Positions 51,287 through 59,430 are shown, counted from the first letter of the stretch. The stretch is 64,000 bases of DNA from Tersicoccus sp. Bi-70 (GCF_001968825.1 NZ_MIEU01000018.1:62001-126000), one strand, 5' to 3'. Program-made: numbers and translations. The notes: generated by a model from the letters alone, not told the origin.

Positions 51287-51711
51287 CCGAGTGGGCGGTG
51301 TGGGCGTCACTGGGGACCGCGCTCGCTGCCCTCCTCGGCGTGGGCGTCAGCTTCCTCCGCGGGCGCCAGGACCGGAAGACAGCCCGGGAAACCGCCGAGT
51401 CCGGCGACTACCAGTTCAACCTCACCGACGCCCGCAACGCGCTACGGGATCTGCGTGAGGACATCAAGACCCTGCAGGAGCAGGTCAAGCAGCTCGAGGA
51501 CGAAGCCCGCACCGACCACGCACAGATCGACGAGCTGCGCGGCATGGTCCGAGATCGTGACGAGGCGCTCGCCGACGTCGTCCCGATCCTCGACTGGGTG
51601 CGTGCCGGGGCGAAGCCGCCGCCGCCGGAGCTGACGTGGCGGCTCCGCCTGTTCATCGAGCAGCACGGGACGACGCTCCGAGAGGCGCAGGAGGAGACCG
51701 GACGTGGATGA
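51283..51711 (+). CDS. Single-TM coiled-coil protein (possible spanin/holin-like)
   Basis: 142 aa with an ATGA overlap. The N-terminal TM (WAVWASLGTALAALLGVGVS) is followed by a long coiled coil (ALRDLREDIKTLQEQVKQLE) and a Pro-rich C-terminus. This topology recurs in actinophage lysis cassettes. The exact role is unknown. Confidence 0.65.
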   Translation: MTEWAVWASLGTALAALLGVGVSFLRGRQDRKTARETAESGDYQFNLTDARNALRDLREDIKTLQEQVKQLEDEARTDHAQIDELRGMVRDRDEALADVVPILDWVRAGAKPPPPELTWRLRLFIEQHGTTLREAQEETGRG

Positions 51712-52039
51712 GGGGAACTACTTCGACACGATCAGGGCGATCAACATCGTGCTCGCCGGGCTGGACCTGGCGCTGATGCTGTTCCGGTTCCGGATGTGGG
51801 ACGCTGCCGCGCCGCGGTGGCGCCTCGTCGGCCTGTCCACGGGGGCGCTGACGCTGGCCCTGCTGATCGGGTCGGCGGAGGCGCTCACCAGGCACGAGCC
51901 GCCCGCGCTGCGGACCCTGATCAACACGGCGGCCCTGCTGCTCCTGCTGATCGCCCTGGTCCCATACCCGAGACGTCGACGCCGTCGACGAGCACACCGA
52001 ACCATCAAGGCCCCGCCCACCGCGGGGCCTTCTTCGTGA
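51704..52039 (+). CDS. Small membrane protein, three hydrophobic segments
   Basis: 111 aa from GTG 51704, overlapping the previous gene by 8 bases. Helices lie around IRAINIVLAGLDLALMLFRF, GLSTGALTLALLIGSAEAL and LINTAALLLLLIALVPY, followed by an Arg-rich tail. Its last codons form a terminator-like hairpin. A candidate holin. Confidence 0.6.
   Translation: MDEGNYFDTIRAINIVLAGLDLALMLFRFRMWDAAAPRWRLVGLSTGALTLALLIGSAEALTRHEPPALRTLINTAALLLLLIALVPYPRRRRRRRAHRTIKAPPTAGPSS
52007..52031 (+). terminator. Hairpin overlapping the end of 51704-52039
   Basis: A perfect 10-bp stem AAGGCCCCGC/GCGGGGCCTT with a 5-nt loop, directly before the endolysin gene. It could partly attenuate lysis expression. Confidence 0.65.
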
Positions 52040-52051
52040 GAGGCAGACGTC

Positions 52052-53566
52052 ATGACGATGAGCATGGAGCAGTGGCTGGCCACCGCCGCGGGCAACCGGT
52101 ACGACCTGGACTCCGTCGGCGGCGCGCAGTGCGTGGACGTCCCGAAGGCCGCTTTCGAGGTGCTGACGGGCCGCTCGTGGAGGCAGGGCTGGCCCAACGC
52201 CGGCAACGCGAAGGACATGCTGGACAACGCGTCGGCCGAGTGGTTCACGGTGATCCGGAACGACCCCAGCAGCCCCAGCCAGCTGCCGCTGCGGGGCGAC
52301 ATCCTGGTGTTCGGGCCGTCCCAGTACCGGGACGGCAAGGGAGAGTCGCTGAACCCGTACGGGCACATCGCCCAGGCGCTCACGCCGGTGGCCGCCGGAT
52401 CCCAGGTGATCCAGCAGGACGGCGGCACGGTTCTGCCGGACGGGCAGCACCCACCGACGGCGGTCGGCTGGCTGAACTGGGCCGGGGATCTCGGCTACGG
52501 GCCGGTGCTTGGATGGCTGCGGTTCCGGCCGGAGAAGCTCGCCGGCGCAACCGTGCCCGCACCGCCGCCGACGATGCTGCACGGCATCGACATCTCTGGG
52601 TACCAGGCGGGCATCCGCCTGGCCGGCGTCGCCCACGACTTCGTCGGGATCAAGGCCACCGGCGGCGGGTCGTTCGTCTCGATCGGATTCCACGACCAGA
52701 TCGAGCAGGCGATCGCCGCCGGCAAGCCGATCATCGCGTACCACTTCGCCGGTGAGGGCGCGAACATCGGCGCCACGTCAGACGTCGAGGCCGAGCACTT
52801 CTTCGACACCATCCGACCCTACCTCGGCTGCGGGCTCATCGTCCCCGCACTCGACAACGAGGACCCGCAGCTCGTCCACCGGGTGGACTGGCACTCCGAC
52901 TGGCTCGACCGGGTGCGGCAGCTCACCGGGGCCAAGTCCCTGTTCTACGCCAATCCGGCGACGCTGCAGGCCTACAACTGGGCGCCTGTGGTGTCCCGGT
53001 CCTCCGGGCTCTGGCTGCCCTCCTACGGCGCCGACCAGCAGGTCAACGGCTACGCCCCGCCCGGGCGACCCGCCGTGCGCTGGTGGCCGTCCGCGGACAT
53101 CCACCAGTACACCCAGCACGGACGCCTTCCCGGCTACGCCGCAGACCTGGACTTGAACGTCCACTACGGCACCGCCGACCGCCTCTACTCCCTCGCCGTC
53201 GGCGCCAAGACCGGCGGCCGTGGATCCACCACCAGCACGACCCCCACCGCCAACGACCTCGAGGAGTGGTTCGCCATGGCATCCGATGCCCAGATCAAGT
53301 CGATGTTCAAGTCCGCCGTCCGGGAGGTGCTGCAGGAGCAGTACGCCGGCGGCAAGGAGCCGTTCAAGGCCGGTTCCATCGGGTGGGCGATCTTCAACGG
53401 CCGCGCCCACGCGCTCGCCGCCAACCAGAAGGCCGGCGGAGCCCAGTCCGAGGCCACCAACGCGAAGGTCGCCGCCCGCGGTGTCGCGACCGTCGTGACC
53501 GGAATCCAGGCGGCGGTCACCGCCCTGCAGAAGACCGTCGCCACCATCACCCAGAAGGGGGCCTGA
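52052..53566 (+). CDS. Two-domain endolysin: CHAP-like plus GH25 muramidase
   Basis: 504 aa. N-terminal CHAP/NlpC-like amidase: catalytic Cys in GGAQCVDVPKAAFEVLTGRS (about residue 30) and His in YGHIAQAL. Then from about residue 172 a glycosyl hydrolase 25 domain: HGIDISGYQAGIRL, VGIKATGGG, the acidic catalytic region PALDNEDPQ, WLPSYGADQQV and DIHQYTQHGR. The C-terminal ~110 residues are helical and probably bind the cell wall. It cuts both peptide and glycan bonds. No signal peptide, so it needs a holin. Confidence 0.9.
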   Translation: MTMSMEQWLATAAGNRYDLDSVGGAQCVDVPKAAFEVLTGRSWRQGWPNAGNAKDMLDNASAEWFTVIRNDPSSPSQLPLRGDILVFGPSQYRDGKGESLNPYGHIAQALTPVAAGSQVIQQDGGTVLPDGQHPPTAVGWLNWAGDLGYGPVLGWLRFRPEKLAGATVPAPPPTMLHGIDISGYQAGIRLAGVAHDFVGIKATGGGSFVSIGFHDQIEQAIAAGKPIIAYHFAGEGANIGATSDVEAEHFFDTIRPYLGCGLIVPALDNEDPQLVHRVDWHSDWLDRVRQLTGAKSLFYANPATLQAYNWAPVVSRSSGLWLPSYGADQQVNGYAPPGRPAVRWWPSADIHQYTQHGRLPGYAADLDLNVHYGTADRLYSLAVGAKTGGRGSTTSTTPTANDLEEWFAMASDAQIKSMFKSAVREVLQEQYAGGKEPFKAGSIGWAIFNGRAHALAANQKAGGAQSEATNAKVAARGVATVVTGIQAAVTALQKTVATITQKGA

Positions 53567-53567
53567 C

Positions 53568-54020
53568 ATGGCCAACAGCATCGACCCCGCCGTCGCAACC
53601 GGCGCCGACCCCGCCGAGACCAGCCCGAAGGTGAAGGTCACGGCCTACATCGGGTACGCGCTGACGCTGCTCGCCGCGCTCGCGGCCGCGGTCGTCACCG
53701 TCAGCCCCGACGTGCTCGACCAGCTCAAGGCGCCCGTGTGGCTCTTGCCGGCCGCGCTGTTCGTGCAGACGGCGCTCGGCCGGTTCGCCGGCTACCAGAC
53801 CCCGGACCCGGCGCGCGAGCAGCACACCACCGCGGTGCCGGCCTCGACGATGACGATCACCAACGCGTCCACCGGTGAGACGACCACGGTCCCGTTCCCG
53901 TCGACGGATCCCACCGGCTCGGCGTCGGCGGTCGGCTCGACCGCGGTTGCCACGGCGCCGGGCGGCGTCGATCCCGACGACACGGCCGCCGTCCTGGGCA
54001 GCATCACCACGCCGGAATAG
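53568..54020 (+). CDS. Probable holin
   Basis: 150 aa directly after the endolysin. Two hydrophobic helices, YIGYALTLLAALAAAVVTVS and APVWLLPAALFVQTALGRFA, are followed by a long Ser/Thr/Pro-rich hydrophilic tail, a typical actinophage holin layout. Confidence 0.75.
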   Translation: MANSIDPAVATGADPAETSPKVKVTAYIGYALTLLAALAAAVVTVSPDVLDQLKAPVWLLPAALFVQTALGRFAGYQTPDPAREQHTTAVPASTMTITNASTGETTTVPFPSTDPTGSASAVGSTAVATAPGGVDPDDTAAVLGSITTPE

Positions 54021-54078
54021 GCTGGCCCTCTCCACCGTCCGAGATCCGAGCCCCGGCGTCACGCCGAGCTCGAAGCGA

Positions 54079-54112
54079 AGCGCCCCGTCACCCATTCGGG
54101 TGGCGGGGCGCT
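54079..54112 (+). terminator. Late-operon terminator
   Basis: A 15-bp stem with one G-T pair, arms 54079-54093 and 54098-54112, followed by a T-containing tract. It ends the structural/lysis transcript and separates the accessory block. Confidence 0.88.
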
Positions 54113-54199
54113 TTCGTCGTCTACCCACGCGTTCGGCGAAGTGCTGCAATCGCGTCACGGTACTGTGTGCTGGTCGTACGAAGGAGTCGGAGGGGGCCG

Positions 54200-55009
54200 G
54201 TGGCCAGCGATGCAATGGAAGATCTCGATCGATGGTCAGGAGTCTTGGCTGGCTTCAGCCGTCCCACGGCTGACCTAGACGTGTGGACGGTCTGGCAGGT
54301 AGCAGAGAGCGGGTCGCAGGCCTTCCTGGCGGACGCGGACGACGGGAATCGCTATTGGGTCAAGCACCGAGACAGCCCGCACGGCAGCTATTCCCTCGCC
54401 GTCGAAAGGATCGTGGCTGCTGTAGCGACCGTCGTCGACGCACCCATGCGACCAATCGCACTCGTGAACGTCCCCGAGGAACTCTGGAGCGTCGAGCCGC
54501 TGAAGATGCTCGGTATCCGGGAAGGTGTCGCGCACGCCTCGGCCAACTTGGCTCGGAACATCGAAGGGGAAGTGCTGGAGCACATTCCGATGGATGGCAA
54601 CAGCGGCCGCGCTCCCAGACTCATGGCGATGTGGGACTGGTTCTTCGGCGAAGACGAGCAGTGGCTGTACGCACTCGACGAGCACAACCAGGTGTGGTCA
54701 TTCGATCACGGGCTCTGGGTCATCGGCGGCGCCGAGCGGTGGGACGCCGGATCACTGCTGCACACCGTGGACCTCCCTTCTCCCCTCGACCGGCCTGTCC
54801 GCGGGATGGACCCGCGTGCGTTCCTCGACGTTGCCCAACGGATTGAGCAGATCGATCCGGTCACACTGCAACACTGCGTGGCGGACGTGCCCGTAGAATG
54901 GGAGATTCCCAACGAGGATCTTGAAGCGCTCGGCTGGTGGCTGTACGTTCGACGACGCAAGGTCGCGGATCGGATGAGAGCGCGCGCAGCCGAGGCGAGC
55001 CGACGGTAG
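54200..55009 (+). CDS. HipA-like kinase-fold protein (HipA_2 type)
   Basis: 269 aa from GTG 54200, with GGAGGGGG upstream. The N-terminal part (FLADADDGNRYWVKHRDSPH) has an ATP-lobe-like Lys. The C-lobe has WDWFFGEDEQWLYALDEH where HipA kinases carry the catalytic loop, and WSFDHGLWVI, whose DHG corresponds to the metal-binding DFD/DFG. It fits the HipA_2-type family rather than full HipA. The next gene is DUF3037, a recurrent neighbour of this family. The AT-richer composition and position after the lysis terminator mark it as accessory cargo, possibly anti-phage or toxin-like. Confidence 0.75.
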   Translation: MASDAMEDLDRWSGVLAGFSRPTADLDVWTVWQVAESGSQAFLADADDGNRYWVKHRDSPHGSYSLAVERIVAAVATVVDAPMRPIALVNVPEELWSVEPLKMLGIREGVAHASANLARNIEGEVLEHIPMDGNSGRAPRLMAMWDWFFGEDEQWLYALDEHNQVWSFDHGLWVIGGAERWDAGSLLHTVDLPSPLDRPVRGMDPRAFLDVAQRIEQIDPVTLQHCVADVPVEWEIPNEDLEALGWWLYVRRRKVADRMRARAAEASRR

Positions 55010-55020
55010 AAGGAGGGTTC

Positions 55021-55884
55021 ATGCTGTACACGTACTGGACCGTCCGCTACGTCCCCGATCCGGTCCGGCAGGAGTTCGCCAATATCGGGTTGCTCGTAGG
55101 ACGAGACGGCGCAGATTGGGCATTCCGCGGTGTCGCTTCGTTCGGCCGGGCCTCGAGTCTTGGCGGAGACGCCGCTGCCACGAAGGCCTGGCTAGACCGG
55201 CTCGCTACGATGGCACGCCGGACAACGGTGCAGACGACCGCGGAGCTGTCGTTGGACCTCGATGAGACTCTGAGCCACGGACTAATCAGCCGCTTGTCAG
55301 GCCGCCTAAACAACGTCGTGCAGTTCGCTCCAGCGCGCCCCATTCTCGTCGACAGCGCCGAACACGGCGTCGAGCGACTCTTCGACGAGTTGGTGAAAGA
55401 TCCCCCACCCGTGCAACGGGACCATTTCCGCAGTCAGGTGCGCCGTCAACTCGAGGAAAGCTTCAAGAGTGCGCTCAAGCCAGAGTCAGGCTTCTCAATC
55501 ACGAGACGGCCGAAGGTGAACATCGGCAGGTCCAATCAGCGGGCGGACCTCGCACTTACCAACGAACGAGTCGAGCAGCTGACTTCCGCCTGGTCGTTCA
55601 ACGTACGCGACACCGAGAAGCTGCAGAACGACATCCGGTCGTGGGCGTTCCTTATGAATCGGCTCCGCTCTCATGGCGGTCGACTCGTGTCAGACCAAGG
55701 CGGCACTGAGGTGCCGGCCGACGTCCAACTGCGAATCGTCTACGAACGACCCACTTCGAAGGGCCGTCTACCCGCGTTGGACATCGCACGCGAAGCTTGG
55801 GCGACGGTCGACGGACTCGAGTACTACGAGGCCGCTCACGCAGACCGAATCGTTCGTGATGGTTTAAGCCTCTTGGCCAGCTGA
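55021..55884 (+). CDS. DUF3037 protein, partner of the HipA-like kinase
   Basis: 287 aa; ATG 55021 has AGAAGGAGGG at ideal spacing, 11 bases after the kinase stop. The N-terminus YTYWTVRYVPDPVRQEFANI then GLLVGRDG is the DUF3037 hallmark; the rest is helical (LEESFKSALKPESGFSITRR). No enzymatic motif is visible. Co-transcription with the kinase is very likely, and it may be substrate, regulator or antitoxin. Confidence 0.75.
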   Translation: MLYTYWTVRYVPDPVRQEFANIGLLVGRDGADWAFRGVASFGRASSLGGDAAATKAWLDRLATMARRTTVQTTAELSLDLDETLSHGLISRLSGRLNNVVQFAPARPILVDSAEHGVERLFDELVKDPPPVQRDHFRSQVRRQLEESFKSALKPESGFSITRRPKVNIGRSNQRADLALTNERVEQLTSAWSFNVRDTEKLQNDIRSWAFLMNRLRSHGGRLVSDQGGTEVPADVQLRIVYERPTSKGRLPALDIAREAWATVDGLEYYEAAHADRIVRDGLSLLAS

Positions 55885-55893
55885 CGTCGCCGG

Positions 55894-56271
55894 TCAGCTC
55901 TTCACGATCTGGCCCACGCGCTGGTGGGAGACGCCGAGGACCTCGGCAGCGTCCCGCATCGGCAGCCCGGAGTTAAGTAGGGCCGCTGCCGCGGCGGCCT
56001 GCGCCTGGGCAGCACGGCGGGCGGCCTCCTGCGCCGCGGCCTGCGCCGCGACGACATCCCTGACGGCGGCTTCGAGGTCCTCGGACAGGTGGGGGGTGAC
56101 CGTCACCTCGAGGTCGGAGGCGTCGAGGTCATAGAGGGTGGCGACGGCGTCGGCGACCATGCCGGCCGCGTCCTTAAGGTGGCGGACCTGGGTGTACGCC
56201 TCGTACTGGCCGGCGGCGCGGAGGAACCACCACTTGCCGTCCCGCTCTGCGGTGGCGTGGATCGTGATCAC
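55894..56271 (-). CDS. hicB: HicB-family antitoxin
   Basis: 125 aa. The N-terminal partial RNase H-like fold (ATAERDGKWWFLRAAGQYEA, DAVATLYDLDASDLEVTVTP) binds the toxin; an Ala-rich helical linker leads to a C-terminal HTH (LPMRDAAEVLGVSHQRVGQI). The ATG overlaps the hicA stop by 4 bases. The Gln/Ala linker (AQAAAQEAARRAAQAQAAAA) is longer than usual. Confidence 0.85.
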   Translation of the reverse strand: MITIHATAERDGKWWFLRAAGQYEAYTQVRHLKDAAGMVADAVATLYDLDASDLEVTVTPHLSEDLEAAVRDVVAAQAAAQEAARRAAQAQAAAAAALLNSGLPMRDAAEVLGVSHQRVGQIVKS

Positions 56272-56468
56272 TTCTTCTTCTCCATCCCGATCTGCTTGCG
56301 AATGGCCTTCGCGAGATTCTCACCGATCTCGCTGTGGCGGGGAACCGTTGTGGTGTTCTCGCCCACGCGGAACTTAGTGTGGCTGCCACCCTCGGTGATC
56401 TGAGCGACGACGCCGCGGCTCTTGGCGAACTCGTCGATTTCCTTGAGGAGGGCTTTCCGCTTGACCAT
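56268..56468 (-). CDS. hicA: HicA-family mRNA interferase toxin
   Basis: 66 aa. A dsRBD-like toxin with the catalytic His in EGGSHTKFRVG and the strand TTTVPRHSEIGENLAKAIRK. It cleaves mRNAs when HicB is lost. Encoded first, as usual for hicAB. The transcript is probably leaderless (promoter at 56475-56504). Confidence 0.88.
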   Translation of the reverse strand: MVKRKALLKEIDEFAKSRGVVAQITEGGSHTKFRVGENTTTVPRHSEIGENLAKAIRKQIGMEKKK

Positions 56469-56474
56469 GAGAAT

Positions 56475-56516
56475 AGTCTACAGCGACTAGACAGAACAAG
56501 TCAAGCGGGGCTAGAC
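56475..56516 (-). promoter_or_regulatory. hicAB promoter and operator
   Basis: Minus strand: -35 TTGACT (56499-56504), an 18-bp spacer and -10 TAGACT (56475-56480), 6 bases before the hicA ATG. GTCTA boxes at 56476-56480 and inverted at 56488-56492, plus CTAGAC at 56511-56516, are likely HicB sites. Confidence 0.65.
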
Positions 56517-56524
56517 AAACCGTT

Positions 56525-56860
56525 TCAGGGGGTCGGACCGCCCGCGGGTCCACGCCGCCGCGGTTGAACCAGCACGGCAGCCGCGGCCGTGGCCCGCCGT
56601 GCGACGTCGACGTCTGCGCCGGCATCGACGCACAACCTGGTCGCGACGTCGGAGTACCAGAACGCACGGTCACCGCTGAGCGTTTGCGCTCGGTAGGTGC
56701 CGGCGGCCTGGCCGAGCAGGTCGGCCCGCCCGCGCGCGGCGCGCCGGACCTCGTCGACGGCGTGCGCGCGCTCGCCGGCCTGCCGCGCTGCGTGGCGGGA
56801 GACGCAGCCCATGATCTTCGCCAGCTCGAGCTGGTCCCGTGTGCTCACGGTCCGGATCAT
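56525..56860 (-). CDS. Hypothetical protein between hicAB and lipoprotein
   Basis: 111 aa from ATG 56860 with GGGGGCTGCC upstream (GTG 56848 is possible). It is helical and Ala/Arg-rich (RDQLELAKIMGCVSRHAARQ, RADLLGQAAGTYRAQTLSGD) with CVSRH and LCVDAG cysteines. No family recognised. Confidence 0.45.
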   Translation of the reverse strand: MIRTVSTRDQLELAKIMGCVSRHAARQAGERAHAVDEVRRAARGRADLLGQAAGTYRAQTLSGDRAFWYSDVATRLCVDAGADVDVARRATAAAAVLVQPRRRGPAGGPTP

Positions 56861-56880
56861 GGCAGCCCCCACCGTCAGCG

Positions 56881-57699
56881 TCAGTCGTGGCCGCCCGGGA
56901 CCTCGACGCCGCACGTCGGGCCTTGGTATCGCGGGCAGTTGTAGGTCGGCATCGAGGTCGAGATCTGATCGTTGAGCGCCTTCGGCAGCACCATCTGCTC
57001 ACTGTCGTATCCGCCGGGCATCGCCATGACGCGGGTGAACTCGGAGGGCAGCGCCTTGACCGGAGCGATGATCACGATGTTGCGCCGCTCCCCCGGCTCG
57101 ACCGCCTGCAGGTTGGCGTTGTTGAGCTCGACGCCCCGGTTGTACAGGCCACCGTCGCTCTCGCCGAGCACCGTGCCGTCGGAAAGCCGGTACTTCCCAT
57201 CGGATCCGTAGTCGGGGCTCCAGTCGGAGATGTGGGCGGAGGCGCCGGTGAACTCGATCTTCTTGCCGGCCTGGTCGAACACCTTGACGCTGGACATCGC
57301 GATGTTCTGGCTTCCCTGCCGGTTGTCGGCGTCCGCGACGATGTACGTGACCGGGGCCGCGTGCACCGCCTTCCGGTAGGCCTCGATCGGGGCCACGGCC
57401 GGGTCGGTTGCCAAGGTCGGCAACGCGAAGGTGACCTTGCCCCCGTCGACCGTGGTGAGGCTATACGTGTCCGCGTGGAAAAGCTGGTTGCCGCTTGTGT
57501 CGGTCGACGTCGAGGCGGTGCTGGTCGCTGCGGGAGTGCTCGCGGGCGGGTTGCTCTTCACCCATTCAGCCTGGGAGAGCGGCGTCGCCGTCGCGCTCGT
57601 GGGTGATGGTGTACTGCTGCTGGTGGCTGACGTTCCCCCGCATGCGGTGAGCGCGAGGACGCCGCCGACAACGAGAACGGCGAGATCGACTCGCTTCAT
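56881..57699 (-). CDS. Prophage-encoded lipoprotein
   Basis: 272 aa. Signal peptide KRVDLAVLVVGGVLALTACG contains the lipobox LTAC, so it is lipid-anchored outside the membrane. A Ser/Thr-rich linker follows, then a globular beta-rich domain (SSVKVFDQAGKKIEFTGASA, DGTVLGESDGGLYNRGVEL). ATG 57699 follows AGGGGGAA. Lysogen-expressed lipoproteins of phages commonly block superinfection; that role is inferred from class and location. Confidence 0.8.
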   Translation of the reverse strand: MKRVDLAVLVVGGVLALTACGGTSATSSSTPSPTSATATPLSQAEWVKSNPPASTPAATSTASTSTDTSGNQLFHADTYSLTTVDGGKVTFALPTLATDPAVAPIEAYRKAVHAAPVTYIVADADNRQGSQNIAMSSVKVFDQAGKKIEFTGASAHISDWSPDYGSDGKYRLSDGTVLGESDGGLYNRGVELNNANLQAVEPGERRNIVIIAPVKALPSEFTRVMAMPGGYDSEQMVLPKALNDQISTSMPTYNCPRYQGPTCGVEVPGGHD

Positions 57700-57754
57700 G
57701 ATTTCCCCCTGATGATCTTCGCGGACTGCGATCTGAGTGTAGGCACGTCGAGGG

Positions 57755-58636
57755 TCACGCGGCGATGGCTTCGATGGTCCGGCGGAGGGCTTCGCGGGGC
57801 ACATGGACGTAGACGCGGGTGGTGGCTGGAGATGCGTGGCCGAGCAGTTCCTGGACGGTGAACAGGTCCTTCTCATGGGCGTATGCGTTGGTGGCGAACC
57901 GGTGCCGGAGGGTGTGCATGGTCCAGTCACCGGGCAGCAGCCGGGTCATGAGCTTGCCGACCCATCGCGGTGAGAGGTGGCCGCCGTCGTCGCCGGGGAA
58001 GAAGTACCCGTGCGGCAGCTGGCGTAGCTCGGCGGCGATCGAGGCGAGCAGCGGGATGTCGCGGTCCTTCCCGCCCTTGCCGTGCACGGTCAGCGTCCAC
58101 CCGCCCAGGTCTTCCCACAGGTCGTCGGAGTGGCCGCAGGCGACCTCAGCGCGCCGGAGGCCGTGCTCGCACGCGAGGCGGAGCATGAGGCGCTCGCGGC
58201 GTGCGGCGGCGAGCAGGGCGGCCTTGTAGACGCGTGGCGGGCAGGGCCGGGGTCGCGGCTTGCCGGCCTTCACGGACGGCAGTCCCGCCGCTGGGGACGC
58301 GTCGATGTGTCCGGCGGTGACGGCCCAGGCGTAGAACGCTCTGAACGTGGACCGTCGGCCGCGCCTCGTCTCGGCTGACCAGCTCTGGCCGCCGCAGAAG
58401 GTGAGCAGCGTTTCGGTGGTGACGTCCCACGGCCCGCCCCCGATCCGTGCGCCCAGGTGGGCGAGGTGCTGCCGGCGGGTGGTGAGCGTCGTCGTCGGCG
58501 CCCCTCCGGCCCTCGCGGCCGTCGCCCAGTCGTCGATAGCGGTCCCCCAGTGATTTGTCAGCATGCTTTCTGAATAGCGCACGGCGCGGCGACTTGACCA
58601 ATCGGCAAGCGACGTCGTACCGGCGCGGCGGGTCAT
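57755..58636 (-). CDS. int: Tyrosine integrase
   Basis: 293 aa catalysing attP x attB recombination in tRNA-Arg. N-terminal SAM-like core-binding domain (TTTLTTRRQHLAHLGARIGG), then catalytic residues: Arg in CEHGLRRAEV, Lys in VHGKGGKDRDIP, HxxR in MHTLRHRFATNAYA, His in LLGHASPATTR, and Tyr in RVYVHVPRE. It starts at the ATGA overlap with the HTH gene (ATG 58564 possible). It has no arm-binding AP2-type domain. The C-terminus IEAIAA resembles a ClpXP-type degradation tag. Confidence 0.93.
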   Translation of the reverse strand: MTRRAGTTSLADWSSRRAVRYSESMLTNHWGTAIDDWATAARAGGAPTTTLTTRRQHLAHLGARIGGGPWDVTTETLLTFCGGQSWSAETRRGRRSTFRAFYAWAVTAGHIDASPAAGLPSVKAGKPRPRPCPPRVYKAALLAAARRERLMLRLACEHGLRRAEVACGHSDDLWEDLGGWTLTVHGKGGKDRDIPLLASIAAELRQLPHGYFFPGDDGGHLSPRWVGKLMTRLLPGDWTMHTLRHRFATNAYAHEKDLFTVQELLGHASPATTRVYVHVPREALRRTIEAIAA

Positions 58637-59430
58637 CGGGTCGCCTCTGCGTCGGGCCGATGGTCGCCCAGGTCGGTCCAGGACTTCGGCGGCAGGCCGG
58701 CGGCGCGGCGCTTCCGGTTCTCCCTGATGCGGGCCTGGAGCAGTTCGCCGCGGCGGTCGGCGCCGGCGTGCCCGCCTGTCGAGCCAGAAGCGGCGGCGGC
58801 TGGGGTGGCGGCCGCGTCGTCCGCCCCGCCGCCCGCGGCGGTGATCACCACGGTGTGCGCCGGGGCGCTCGTGGCGTGCTCGCCGGCGGCCGCGGTGGTT
58901 CTTGGGTGGTTCATTGGTTTGGGTGACATAGCTATGTCACCACTGATGTCACCCCTGGGCGTCGAAAATGTCACCCCTGAACCGCTCCCAGTGGTGTCGC
59001 TGGTGTCACCCCTGGGTCCTGTTTCAGTGGTGTCACGGGCGTCACCCCTGGAATCGGGCTTCTGACGGGTCTGTCTGGCCGGCCTGGTGCGCGGGGCGCG
59101 GACGGCGTCGCTGACGCGCTGGGTGACGTTCCTGGCCCGCTCGGAGGGTTCGAGTGCGAGGTCCCAGACGACGGGCCGGTAGCGGGCGTCGACGTGCGCT
59201 ACGTGCCGCTGGTCGCCGCGACGGATCAGTCCGAGTGTTTCGAGCTCGAGGACTTGACGCATGACCTGGCGGCGGGACAGGCCGACAGCGTCGGCGATCG
59301 TGGCGTAGCTGGGGAACGCGGCGGTGCCGTCGTTGTGGGCGTGGTCGGCGAGGACCAGGAGGATTAGGCGTTGGGCTGGGGCGAGGCCGTCGACGGAGTA
59401 CAGGGCCCAGGACGTGGCCTGGATGCTCAT
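58633..59430 (-). CDS. Replication-initiator-like winged-HTH protein carrying iterons
   Basis: 265 aa. N-terminal winged helix typical of DnaD-N/lambda O-like and RepA-like proteins: LAPAQRLILLVLADHAHND, PSYATIADAVGLSRRQVMRQ, VLELETLGLIRRGD. A disordered Gly/Asp/Thr linker (DTTETGPRGDTSDTTGSG) is encoded by four DNA repeats; the C-terminus is basic (RIRENRKRRAAGLPPKSW). ATG 59430 is at an ATGA overlap. The structure resembles lambda O, where ori lies inside the gene. An alternative is a transcriptional regulator. Confidence 0.65.
   Translation of the reverse strand: MSIQATSWALYSVDGLAPAQRLILLVLADHAHNDGTAAFPSYATIADAVGLSRRQVMRQVLELETLGLIRRGDQRHVAHVDARYRPVVWDLALEPSERARNVTQRVSDAVRAPRTRPARQTRQKPDSRGDARDTTETGPRGDTSDTTGSGSGVTFSTPRGDISGDIAMSPKPMNHPRTTAAAGEHATSAPAHTVVITAAGGGADDAAATPAAAASGSTGGHAGADRRGELLQARIRENRKRRAAGLPPKSWTDLGDHRPDAEATR
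58923..58940. promoter_or_regulatory. 18-bp palindrome GTGACATAGCTATGTCAC
   Basis: A perfect inverted repeat at the edge of the iteron cluster. Its centre CATAGCTATG is shared with the palindrome at 28215-28230. Confidence 0.75.
58947..59050. repeat. Four iteron-like repeats; candidate phage origin
   Basis: The minus-strand motif CAGGGGTGACA/G occurs four times (plus-strand positions 58947-58957, 58969-58979, 59004-59014, 59040-59050). Several copies are followed by a second repeated element ending GACACCACTG. They lie inside the initiator-like gene, as the lambda iterons lie inside O. Confidence 0.6.
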
